From assembly GCF_002929555.1 (NCBI RefSeq), contig NZ_PJJP01000014.1, positions 1-38,347 on the forward strand: a DNA stretch of 38,347 nucleotides, in the 5' to 3' direction. This DNA comes from Cryobacterium sp. N22. GTDB lineage: Bacteria; Actinomycetota; Actinomycetes; Actinomycetales; Microbacteriaceae. Shown here in pieces: positions 25,144 through 32,462 of the stretch. The notes under the pieces were generated by a model, which was given only the letters and a program-made list of their open reading frames with translations, was not told the origin of the DNA and did no database searches. Position 1 is the first letter of the stretch, and each line of letters begins with the position of its first letter. Both the position numbers and the translations under genes were made by a program.

Positions 25144-25858
25144 TTCGGTTCTCCCGGGATTCGGGATAGCCCGCCGAGAGCGGGGCGCCGGTGCCGGCGG
25201 CTGTGCCGGCTCGTGGGGGTGTGCTGACTCCGGGGGACGTGCTGACTCCGGTGGGCATGCCCGCCCCTGTCTGGGAAGCGGCCCCGGTCGGCGTGCTGGT
25301 GCCGCTCTGCGCGCCGGTGTCCGAGGACTCCTTGTTGTCGGCGATCACCGAACGGGTGAGGCGGCCGGCCAGGACCCCGGCGACGGCGGCGATGGCGATG
25401 AAGGTGCCCGGGCGGCGGCGGGCGAACCCCTTCACCTCGTCGAGCAGGCCACCCGGGTCACGCTGGTCAAGCCAGTCGGCGACGCCGGCTGCCCGTGTCG
25501 CGGCCTGGTGGGCGAGGTCGCTGGCCACGCCCTGGTTCTCGGACGACTCGGCCATCGAGCCGAATTCGTCGCCGAGCGTGCGAAGGCCGGACGCGACACG
25601 TTTCTGCTGCGCGGCGGCCTGGTCGGCGAGTTCGCTCTGCGTCTGGCGGTAGAGGTCCTTGGCCTGACGCTTGGATTCGCTCCCGACCTTGTGGAGCTCG
25701 TCTGTGGCCACCCCCGCGACATGCTGACCGGCGGCGACCGAGGTGTCCTTCACCTCGGCGGCGCGTTCTTTGGCACCTGAGCCGGATCCGGTCTCGGACG
25801 CGGTGCTAGTGTCCAGGCCGGGGGTCCCCGGGGCGGATGCAGGATATGTGTTCGACAT
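25136..25858 (-). CDS. YqjD/ElaB-like tail-anchored helical protein, first gene of stress operon
   Basis: This 240-aa protein has an N-terminal Ser/Thr/Gly-rich tail and a helical stretch at 30-145. A membrane helix follows arginines (FARRRPGTFIAIAAVAGVLAG, about 146-166). The disordered tail is made of TPTG/STSPGVSTPP repeats. The Arg-Pro preceded helix recalls the DUF883 ElaB/YqjD family, but homology is not certain. ATG 25858 with AAGGAGAG upstream is preferred to an upstream in-frame start. It leads a six-gene operon: this gene, holin-X, DUF3618, yihY, Mn catalase and dehydrogenase. Confidence 0.82.
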   Translation of the reverse strand: MSNTYPASAPGTPGLDTSTASETGSGSGAKERAAEVKDTSVAAGQHVAGVATDELHKVGSESKRQAKDLYRQTQSELADQAAAQQKRVASGLRTLGDEFGSMAESSENQGVASDLAHQAATRAAGVADWLDQRDPGGLLDEVKGFARRRPGTFIAIAAVAGVLAGRLTRSVIADNKESSDTGAQSGTSTPTGAASQTGAGMPTGVSTSPGVSTPPRAGTAAGTGAPLSAGYPESRENRNE

Positions 25859-25925
25859 GACTCTCCTTGATAAATCGAGGTGTGCACGACGCCTGCCTTC
25901 GACGTCTGTGTCGTGTTGGAGAATA

Positions 25926-25953
25926 TTTTTAGTCGTCCGAATCGCGATTTCAA
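25926..25953 (-). promoter_or_regulatory. Candidate promoter of the stress operon
   Basis: On the minus strand TTGAAA (25948-25953) precedes TAAAAA (25926-25931) by 16 bp, 68 bp before the first ATG. The surrounding block 25920-26040 is clearly more AT-rich than its neighbourhood, fitting a promoter. No SigB-type GGGTA -10 was seen at this spot. Confidence 0.4.
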
Positions 25954-26103
25954 GCATTCTGAGAGAACCGACGAATATTCATTTCTCCGTGACGAATCAC
26001 CGATTTTGCCGTCTATTAAGCGCGTCGGATTTGGCGCATCTACGTTGGAGGGGGGTAGCGATTACCTCAGAACGGGGGTATTCTCCGTTCACTCCAGCGG
26101 GCG

Positions 26104-26299
26104 CCCGTGTCGAGACCTCGCGACCGGGTCTCGACTCGCCCCATCTCGTTGGTCGAGCTTGTCGAGACCCGGTGAGTCGGGCTCGGGTCGTGTCCGTCGC
26201 ACCGAATTGCCGCAGGGTGTCTTACGGGGTCTCGACGGGCTCGACCAACGGACGGCCGACCAACGGACGGCTCGACCGGCGGCAGAGGAGGGCGGGTGC
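26104..26299. repeat. GGTCGAGCTTGTCGAGACC repeat cluster, locus 3
   Basis: A forward core GGTCGAGCTTGTCGAGACC at 26151-26169 faces an inverted core GGTCTCGACGGGCTCGACC at 26229-26247, with half copies at about 26108-26136. Short CCAACGGACGG tandem units follow, as at locus 1. The cluster lies between the 3' end of the LacI gene and the 5' end of the stress operon. No gene was found in 25859-26299. Confidence 0.85.
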
Positions 26300-27358
26300 C
26301 TAGCTGGGCGGGGGCGCCGTGCTCGCGCGCACCACGAGGTGCGTGGGCACGATGGTGGTGCCGGGACCCACCGCCGCGGGGGAGTCGATCTGGCGCAGCA
26401 GCTTCTCGATGCAGAGCCGCCCCACCTGGCCGAAGTCCTGGTGCACGGTGGTCAGCGGCGGCCAGAAGGCATCCGCCTCACGCATGTCGTCGAAGCCGAC
26501 CACACTGCAGGATTCCGGCACCGACCGGCCGGCCTCGTGCATGGCCCGCATCACGCCGAGGGCCATCTGGTCGTTCGAGGCGAAGATCGCCGTCACCGAC
26601 GGGTCGGCGGCCAGCGCCACCCCGTGCAGGTAGCCGCTCTGCGCGCTCCAGTCGCCCTCCAGCACGGGCGGCACCGGGGCCCCGGCCGCCTTGAGGGTGG
26701 CGCGCCAGGATGCCGTGCGGCGCCCGGCCGAGAACGACGACTCGGGCCCGGCGATGTGCCAGACCGTGCGGTGCCCAAGGTCGAGCAGGTGCTGGGTGGC
26801 CAGCCGGGCGCCCTCGGTCTGGTCGGTGTCGACCACGGTGTAGCGCTCACCGGCGTCGGAGTCGACGATCACCACGGGCAGCCCGGTCGGCACGGTCACG
26901 TCGATCCGGTCCAGGATGTGCGCTTCCATGATGATCACGATGCCGTCAACGGCCTGCTCGGCGAGCCGGTTCACGGCGCCGGCGACGGCGCCCTGGGTGG
27001 GCAGAGCCACCGGGATGAGCGTGATCGAATAGCCGGCCTCGGCGGAGGCGGTGGCGACAGCGTCGAGGGTGCGCATGTTGCCGAAGCTGGACAGGGTGAA
27101 CATGATCACGCCGATGGTGCTGAACTTGCCCGACTTCAGAGCGCGGGCGGCACTGTTGGGTCGGTAGCCGATCTCGTCCATGGCGGCGAGCACCCGGTCG
27201 CGGGTGTCGGCGTCGACGTTGCTGCGACCGTTCACCACCCGGGAGACGGTCTGGGAGGAGACGCCGGCCAGAGCGGCGACATCCGCCATGGACGGCAGGC
27301 GCTGCGCGCGGGCCGGGGGAGCGGCCGGCGCGCTGTCTGTCGCGCTGTTCGGTGCCAC
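26300..27358 (-). CDS. LacI-family transcriptional repressor of the arabinogalactan operon
   Basis: This 352-aa regulator has a LacI helix-turn-helix (MADVAALAGVSSQTVSRVVN) with the hinge helix GYRPNSAARALKSG. A periplasmic-binding-like sugar domain follows, containing GVIMFTL, the DQMALGVM segment and VVGFDDM. The start GTG 27358 follows GGGGAGG, which is better placed than a TTG at 27376. It is divergent from the ABC-glycosidase operon. Two perfect 16-bp palindromes lie between them, so it probably represses both that operon and itself until a sugar inducer binds. Confidence 0.94.
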   Translation of the reverse strand: MAPNSATDSAPAAPPARAQRLPSMADVAALAGVSSQTVSRVVNGRSNVDADTRDRVLAAMDEIGYRPNSAARALKSGKFSTIGVIMFTLSSFGNMRTLDAVATASAEAGYSITLIPVALPTQGAVAGAVNRLAEQAVDGIVIIMEAHILDRIDVTVPTGLPVVIVDSDAGERYTVVDTDQTEGARLATQHLLDLGHRTVWHIAGPESSFSAGRRTASWRATLKAAGAPVPPVLEGDWSAQSGYLHGVALAADPSVTAIFASNDQMALGVMRAMHEAGRSVPESCSVVGFDDMREADAFWPPLTTVHQDFGQVGRLCIEKLLRQIDSPAAVGPGTTIVPTHLVVRASTAPPPS

Positions 27359-27388
27359 GTGCCCTCCCCGTCCCAAAAAAGATTCCGT

Positions 27389-27404
27389 ATGTTTACGTAA
27401 ACAT
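27389..27404. promoter_or_regulatory. LacI-type operator 1
   Basis: ATGTTTACGTAAACAT is a perfect 16-bp palindrome with the central CG typical of LacI-family sites. It is identical to operator 2 and lies 35 bp from it, centre to centre. Its TTTACG may double as the -35 of the rightward promoter. Confidence 0.92.
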
Positions 27405-27420
27405 GCTACCGTGCTTACAC
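27392..27420 (+). promoter_or_regulatory. Candidate promoter of the ABC-glycosidase operon
   Basis: TTTACG (27392-27397) inside operator 1 and TTACAC (27415-27420) are spaced by 17 bp. The start point would fall near 27427, inside operator 2, so a repressor at either site would block transcription. Confidence 0.5.
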
Positions 27421-27423
27421 GTC

Positions 27424-27439
27424 ATGTTTACGTAAACAT
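27424..27439. promoter_or_regulatory. LacI-type operator 2
   Basis: This is a second perfect ATGTTTACGTAAACAT palindrome, extended by one pair to CATGTTTACGTAAACATG. It lies at the expected transcription start of the operon. Two sites 35 bp apart allow binding by two dimers. Confidence 0.92.
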
Positions 27440-27493
27440 GATCGTCACGTTCCACCATCCATCGCATCACCCTATCGAGCCAGAGAAAAAGGC

Positions 27494-28444
27494 ATGACGA
27501 CGCTGTCAACACTCCCCCCTAGTGGCCAGACACGCAGTAAATGGGCGCAGCCGAGCCGCCGCAAGCCCAAGCCCCGCGTGCAGAAACGCGACTGGACCGG
27601 TTGGAAGTTCATCGGCCCGTTCATGATCGTGTTCGCCCTCGTGCTCATCGCCCCGGTGCTGTACTCGATCTACCTCAGCTTCTTCAAAGACCAGCTCGTC
27701 GGCGGCAACTCCTTCGTGGGCTTCGAGAACTACGGCCAGGCGCTCACCGACCCCAAGTTCTGGGAGTCGATGGGCCGGGTCACCCTGTTCTTCGTGGTGC
27801 AGGTGCCGATCATGCTCGGCATCGCCCTCTTCGCCGCCCTCGCCATCGACAGCGCCCGCCTGCACCTCTCCAGCTTCTTCCGCATCGCGATCTTCCTGCC
27901 CTACGCGGTTCCCGCCGTGGTCGCCACGCTCATGTGGGGCTTCATGTACGGCACCAAGTTCGGCCTGGTCGGCAACCTCAACGACTTCTTCGAGCTCGCC
28001 ATCCCCAACCCGCTGGGCAACACCTGGGTGCTCGCCGCGATCGGCAACATCGTCACCTGGGAATTCATCGGCTACAACATGATCCTGTTCTATGCCGCCC
28101 TCCGGGTGATCCCCACCGACCTCTACGAGGCCGCGTCCCTCGACGGCGCCAACGCGTTCCGCATCATCCGCAGCATCAAACTGCCGGCGCTGCGCCCCGC
28201 GATCGTGATCGGCGGCATCTTCTCGGTGATCGGCAGCTTCCAGCTGTTCAACGAGCCGAGCATTCTGCAGTCGCTGGCGCCCAACACCATCTCCACCTAT
28301 TTCTCGCCGAACATGTACGCCTACAACCTGTCGTTCTCGGGTCAGCAGTACAACTACTCGGCCACCATCGCGATCATCGTCGGCCTCATCACCGCCGTCA
28401 TCGCCTACATCGTGCAGAACTCCGGTTCGCGGAAGGAGGTCTGA
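27494..28444 (+). CDS. Sugar ABC transporter permease, MalF/UgpA type
   Basis: This 316-aa inner-membrane permease is one half of the channel of a CUT1 carbohydrate ABC importer. Six helices are expected, starting at about 38-60. The EAA loop that docks on the ATPase is EAASLDGANAFRII (about 212-225). A charged N-terminal tail RRKPKPRVQKRDW precedes the first helix. The ATG has AAAAAGG a few bases upstream and follows operator 2. It is the first gene of a six-gene operon; the second permease starts one base after its stop. Confidence 0.95.
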   Translation: MTTLSTLPPSGQTRSKWAQPSRRKPKPRVQKRDWTGWKFIGPFMIVFALVLIAPVLYSIYLSFFKDQLVGGNSFVGFENYGQALTDPKFWESMGRVTLFFVVQVPIMLGIALFAALAIDSARLHLSSFFRIAIFLPYAVPAVVATLMWGFMYGTKFGLVGNLNDFFELAIPNPLGNTWVLAAIGNIVTWEFIGYNMILFYAALRVIPTDLYEAASLDGANAFRIIRSIKLPALRPAIVIGGIFSVIGSFQLFNEPSILQSLAPNTISTYFSPNMYAYNLSFSGQQYNYSATIAIIVGLITAVIAYIVQNSGSRKEV

Positions 28445-28445
28445 G

Positions 28446-29402
28446 ATGTCGAGTGTTGACCGGGCCACAGCGCTGTCCACCACGGATGCCGCGGCCGGCC
28501 CCACAAAAGGCTCGCGGATGCCCCGCTACACCAAGGCGGCCAAGCAGACCCAGGCGCTGCACACCAAGAAGTCCATCATCCTCACCATCGTCATGGGCGC
28601 CCTGCTGATCTACAGCCTGCTGCCCCTGTTCTGGCTGTTCGTGAACTCCACCAAGACCCAGGCCGAGCTGCTCAACTCGTTCGGCCTGTGGTTCAGCGGC
28701 GACTTCGCCCTCTGGGACAACATCGTCGCCACACTCACCTACAACGACGGCGTCTTCGTGCGCTGGTTCGGCAACACGGTGCTCTACGTCGTCGTCGGCG
28801 CCGGCGGTGCCACCTTCCTCGCCGCGCTCGGCGGTTACGGCCTGGCCAAATTCAACTTCCCCGGCAAGAAGGCCGTCTTCGCGGTCGTGCTCGGCGCCGT
28901 CGCCATCCCCGGCACGGCCCTGGCGGTGCCGACCTTCCTGATGTTCAGCCAGATGGGCCTGACCAACACCCCGTGGGCGGTCATCCTGCCCTCGCTGATC
29001 AGCCCGTTCGGCCTGTACCTGATCTGGACCTACGCCATGGACGCGGTGCCCACCGAGGTGCTCGAGGCCGCGCGAATGGATGGTTCGGGCGAGTTCCGCA
29101 CCTTCTTCACCATTTCGCTGAAGCTCCTGGCCCCCGGCCTCGTCACGGTGCTCTTGTTCACTCTCGTGGCCACCTGGAACAACTACTTCCTGCCCCTGAT
29201 CATGCTCAGCGAACCCACCTGGTACCCGCTCACCGTCGGGCTCAAGCAGTGGAACATGCAGGCCCAGACCGTGGGCGGCGACGTCATCTACAACCTCGTC
29301 ATCACCGGGTCGCTGCTCACGATCGTGCCGATCGTCGTGGCGTTCCTGTTCCTGCAGCGCTACTGGCAGTCCGGCCTCGCCGCCGGCTCCGTCAAGGCGT
29401 AA
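28446..29402 (+). CDS. Sugar ABC transporter permease, MalG/UgpE type
   Basis: This 318-aa permease is the second channel half. The EAA loop is EAARMDGSGEFRTFF (about 212-226), with six helices around it; the last ends before the C-terminal WQSGLAAGSVKA. GGAGG at 28435-28439 precedes ATG 28446, which begins one base after the stop of the first permease. No ATP-binding protein is encoded nearby, so a shared MsiK-like ATPase elsewhere would be needed, as in many actinobacterial CUT1 systems. Confidence 0.95.
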   Translation: MSSVDRATALSTTDAAAGPTKGSRMPRYTKAAKQTQALHTKKSIILTIVMGALLIYSLLPLFWLFVNSTKTQAELLNSFGLWFSGDFALWDNIVATLTYNDGVFVRWFGNTVLYVVVGAGGATFLAALGGYGLAKFNFPGKKAVFAVVLGAVAIPGTALAVPTFLMFSQMGLTNTPWAVILPSLISPFGLYLIWTYAMDAVPTEVLEAARMDGSGEFRTFFTISLKLLAPGLVTVLLFTLVATWNNYFLPLIMLSEPTWYPLTVGLKQWNMQAQTVGGDVIYNLVITGSLLTIVPIVVAFLFLQRYWQSGLAAGSVKA

Positions 29403-29490
29403 CCCCCAAGACCGATCCAACCAGCCTTACCCGCACCATCCGTCATCCGCAGCACCGAACATCCGTTTACAAGGAAGTGAAAGGCACCCC

Positions 29491-30843
29491 ATGAAAGCAC
29501 CACACAGCAACACGCGCCTGCGCCGCACCGCACTCGCCGTCGCCACCGGACTCGCGCTGAGCGTCTCCCTCGCAGCCTGCGCCTCCACCGGCGGAGGCGG
29601 AGCCGAGACCGGCAACGCCGACGACATCGAAGCCGCACTGCAGGAAGAAACCACCCTCACCGTCTGGGCCTGGGCCCCGGCCGTGGAGGACATCGCCACT
29701 GCGTTCGAAAAGAAGTACCCCAACGTCACGGTCGACGTAGTCAACGCCGGCACCGGCAACGACCAGTACATCAAGCTGCAGAACGCGATCAAGGCCGGCT
29801 CGGGCGCACCCGACGTGGCCCAGATCGAGTACTACGCGCTGCCGCAGTTCGCCCTCTCCGAGGCTCTCGTCGACCTGAGCGACTTCGGCCTGGACTCGCT
29901 CGAGGACCAGTACACCGCCAGCACCTGGGGTTCGGTGAACCTTGACGGCGGCGTCTACGCTCTTCCGCAGGACTCCGGCCCCATGGCCATGTTCTACAAC
30001 AAGGCCGTCTTCGACCAGTACGGCCTCACCGTGCCCACCACCTGGGACGAGTACATCGCCACCGCCGAGAAGCTGCACGCGGCCAACCCGAACGCCTACA
30101 TCACCAACGACACCGGCGACGCGGGCTTCGCCACCAGCATGATCTGGCAGGCCGGCGGCCAGCCGTTCACCACCACCGACTCCACCGACGTGGCGATCAA
30201 CCTGCAGGACGAGGGCTCGAAGAAGTTCGCCGATACCTGGAACCAGCTGCTCGAGAAGGACCTCATCGCGCCGACCTCCAGCTGGAGCGACGAGTGGTAC
30301 CGGGGCCTGGGCGACGGCACCATCGCCACCCTCAACATCGGCGCCTGGATGCCCGGCAACCTGGAATCCGGCGTGCCGGAAGCCTCCGGAAACTGGCGCG
30401 TGGCCCCGCTGCCCGTCTACGAGGCCGGCGACACCGCCAGCGCCGAGAACGGTGGCGGCGGCGACGCCGTGCTCGCCCAGAGCAAGAACAAGCTCGCCGC
30501 GGCCGGCTTCGTCGAGTTCATGAACTCCGGTGAAGGCACCCAGATCTCCATCGACGCCGGCGGATTCCCGTCCACCGTCGCCGACCTCGAGTCCGGCGAA
30601 TTCCTCGGCTACGAGAGCGAGTACTTCGGCGGCCAGAAGATCAACGAGGTCCTGGTGCAGTCCGCCAACGACGTCGTCGAGGGCTGGAGCTACCTGCCGT
30701 TCCAGGTCTACTCAAACAGCATCTTCTCCGACACCGTCGGCCAGTCCTACGCCGACAAGTCCGACCTCAACGCCGGTCTGACCGACTGGCAGAAGGCCAT
30801 CGCCGCCTACGGCAACGAGCAGGGCTTCACGGTCACCGAGTAA
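29491..30843 (+). CDS. Extracellular sugar-binding lipoprotein of ABC importer
   Basis: This 450-aa family-1 solute-binding protein has a basic n-region, a hydrophobic stretch and the lipobox SLAAC with lipidated Cys30, so it is membrane-tethered outside the cell. The mature part begins with a Gly/Ser linker. Family motifs include LTVWAWAPAVEDIATAF and ALPQDSGPMAMFYNKAVF. Several Trp residues (WAWA, WSYLP) could stack on sugar rings. It follows the permeases after 88 bp with its own GAAAGG RBS. A hairpin follows, which may favour its higher expression. The arabinogalacto-oligosaccharide ligand is inferred from the downstream enzymes. Confidence 0.95.
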   Translation: MKAPHSNTRLRRTALAVATGLALSVSLAACASTGGGGAETGNADDIEAALQEETTLTVWAWAPAVEDIATAFEKKYPNVTVDVVNAGTGNDQYIKLQNAIKAGSGAPDVAQIEYYALPQFALSEALVDLSDFGLDSLEDQYTASTWGSVNLDGGVYALPQDSGPMAMFYNKAVFDQYGLTVPTTWDEYIATAEKLHAANPNAYITNDTGDAGFATSMIWQAGGQPFTTTDSTDVAINLQDEGSKKFADTWNQLLEKDLIAPTSSWSDEWYRGLGDGTIATLNIGAWMPGNLESGVPEASGNWRVAPLPVYEAGDTASAENGGGGDAVLAQSKNKLAAAGFVEFMNSGEGTQISIDAGGFPSTVADLESGEFLGYESEYFGGQKINEVLVQSANDVVEGWSYLPFQVYSNSIFSDTVGQSYADKSDLNAGLTDWQKAIAAYGNEQGFTVTE

Positions 30844-30852
30844 GACCGGGCG

Positions 30853-30887
30853 AAGGGTGGGCCAGTCCAACCGGGCGGCCCACCCTT
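30853..30887 (+). terminator. Intercistronic hairpin after the binding-protein gene
   Basis: AAGGGTGGGCC (30853-30863) pairs perfectly with GGCCCACCCTT (30877-30887) across a 13-nt loop; TTTGC follows. It lies between the binding-protein gene and GH51, where such stems often protect the upstream mRNA and reduce read-through. Confidence 0.7.
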
Positions 30888-30923
30888 TGCGCAACATCAG
30901 CTTCCAACCAGAGGATCCACTTC

Positions 30924-32462
30924 GTGTTTCACGCCCGGCTCAGCATCACCCGCGACGACATCGTTGCCCCCGTCTCACCCCGGCTCTTCGGCTCGTTCGT
31001 CGAGCACATGGGCCGCGCGGTGTACACGGGCATCTACGAACCCGGGCACCCCACCGCTACCGTGGATGGCTTCCGCCAAGACGTGCTCGATCTCGTGCGT
31101 GAGCTGAACCCCAGCCTGATCCGCTACCCGGGCGGCAACTTCGTCTCGGGTTTCCGCTGGGAAGACAGCGTCGGGCCGCGCGCCGACCGCCCGGTGCGCC
31201 TGGACCTGGCCTGGCACTCGGTGGAGACCAACGAGGTGGGCCTGCACGAATTCGCCGACTGGGCCGACGCGGCCGGTGTCGAGATCATGCAGGCCGTGAA
31301 CCTGGGCACCCGGGGCATCGCCGAGGCCGCGGCCCTGCTCGAATACGCCAACCACCCGGCCGGCACCGCGCTCAGTGACCAGCGCCAGGCCAACGGGCGC
31401 ACCGAACCGTTCGACATCCGGGTCTGGTGCCTGGGCAACGAGATGGACGGCCCCTGGCAGATCGGCCACAAGACCGCCGAGGAGTACGGCCGGCTCGCCG
31501 CCGAAACCGCCCGGGTGATGAAATGGGTCGACCCCACCGTCGAACTCGTCGTCGCCGGCAGCTCCAACGCCGAAATGCCCACCTTCGGCAGCTGGGAACG
31601 CACCGTGCTCGAGCACACCATCGAGCTCGTCGACCACATCTCCCTGCACGCCTACTACGAGGAAAAGCCCGGCGACCTGGGCAGCTTCCTCGCCTCCGGC
31701 GTGGGCCTGGACCGCTTCATCGGCGACGTCGCCCAGATCATCGACGAGGTCACCGTGGCCCAGGGCCTGGACAAGTTCATCGGCATCAGCGTCGACGAGT
31801 GGAACGTCTGGGACCAGACCCGGTTCAACGAGGTCGACAAGGAACCCCTGTTCACGGGCGACTGGAATACACACCCGCGCCTGATCGAAGACGAATACAA
31901 CGTCAGCGACGCCGTCGTGGTGGGCTCCCTGCTGATCTCCCTGCTGCGCAACAGCGATCGGGTCAACATGGCCAACCTCGCCCAGCTCGTGAACGTCATC
32001 GCACCGATCCGCTCCGAGCCGAACGGCCCGGCCTGGCGCCAGACCACCTTCTTCCCCTTCGCCCTCACCGCAACCGCCGCCCGCGGCGACGTGCTGGCCG
32101 CCACCATCCACTCCGACACCTACGACACCAGGGCGCACGGCACCGTCGACCTGGCGGATGCCGCGGTGACCGCTACCGACGAGGAGATCGTCTTGTTCCT
32201 CGTCAACCGGTCCAGCACCGACCCGCTCACCCTCGAAGTCGACCTGGCCGGCGCCCCCGCCGGCGCGGTGCTCTCGGCGCAGAGCCTGTTCGCGCCGGAG
32301 GGTGGTGATCGGTTCGCGACCAACGCGGTGGACCATCAGGACACCGTGCATCCGGTCGAGTTGTCGGAGGTGACGCTGGCCGACGACGGCACCGCCGCCA
32401 CCGTTGTGCTGCCCGCGTTGTCCTGGTCGATTGTGCGTCTCTCCGCCCGGAGCGCAGCATGA
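30924..32462 (+). CDS. abfA: Intracellular alpha-L-arabinofuranosidase, GH51
   Basis: This 512-aa retaining glycosidase removes terminal alpha-L-arabinofuranosyl residues from arabino- or arabinogalacto-oligosaccharides. The acid/base is Glu173 in LGNEMDGPWQ and the nucleophile Glu292 in VDEWNVW; RYPGGNFVSGF (67-77) is the GH51 signature near the barrel start. A C-terminal beta-sandwich begins at about 390. There is no signal peptide, so it acts in the cytoplasm. The GTG start 30924 has GAGG 11 bp upstream. The stop overlaps the next gene (ATGA). The symbol is given by family analogy. Confidence 0.95.
   Translation: MFHARLSITRDDIVAPVSPRLFGSFVEHMGRAVYTGIYEPGHPTATVDGFRQDVLDLVRELNPSLIRYPGGNFVSGFRWEDSVGPRADRPVRLDLAWHSVETNEVGLHEFADWADAAGVEIMQAVNLGTRGIAEAAALLEYANHPAGTALSDQRQANGRTEPFDIRVWCLGNEMDGPWQIGHKTAEEYGRLAAETARVMKWVDPTVELVVAGSSNAEMPTFGSWERTVLEHTIELVDHISLHAYYEEKPGDLGSFLASGVGLDRFIGDVAQIIDEVTVAQGLDKFIGISVDEWNVWDQTRFNEVDKEPLFTGDWNTHPRLIEDEYNVSDAVVVGSLLISLLRNSDRVNMANLAQLVNVIAPIRSEPNGPAWRQTTFFPFALTATAARGDVLAATIHSDTYDTRAHGTVDLADAAVTATDEEIVLFLVNRSSTDPLTLEVDLAGAPAGAVLSAQSLFAPEGGDRFATNAVDHQDTVHPVELSEVTLADDGTAATVVLPALSWSIVRLSARSAA

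Noticed and set aside
25743..26303. Plus-strand frames across the stress-operon leader and repeat locus 3
   Set aside because: They cross repeats and the 5' part of a minus-strand gene, have no RBS and no recognisable protein.
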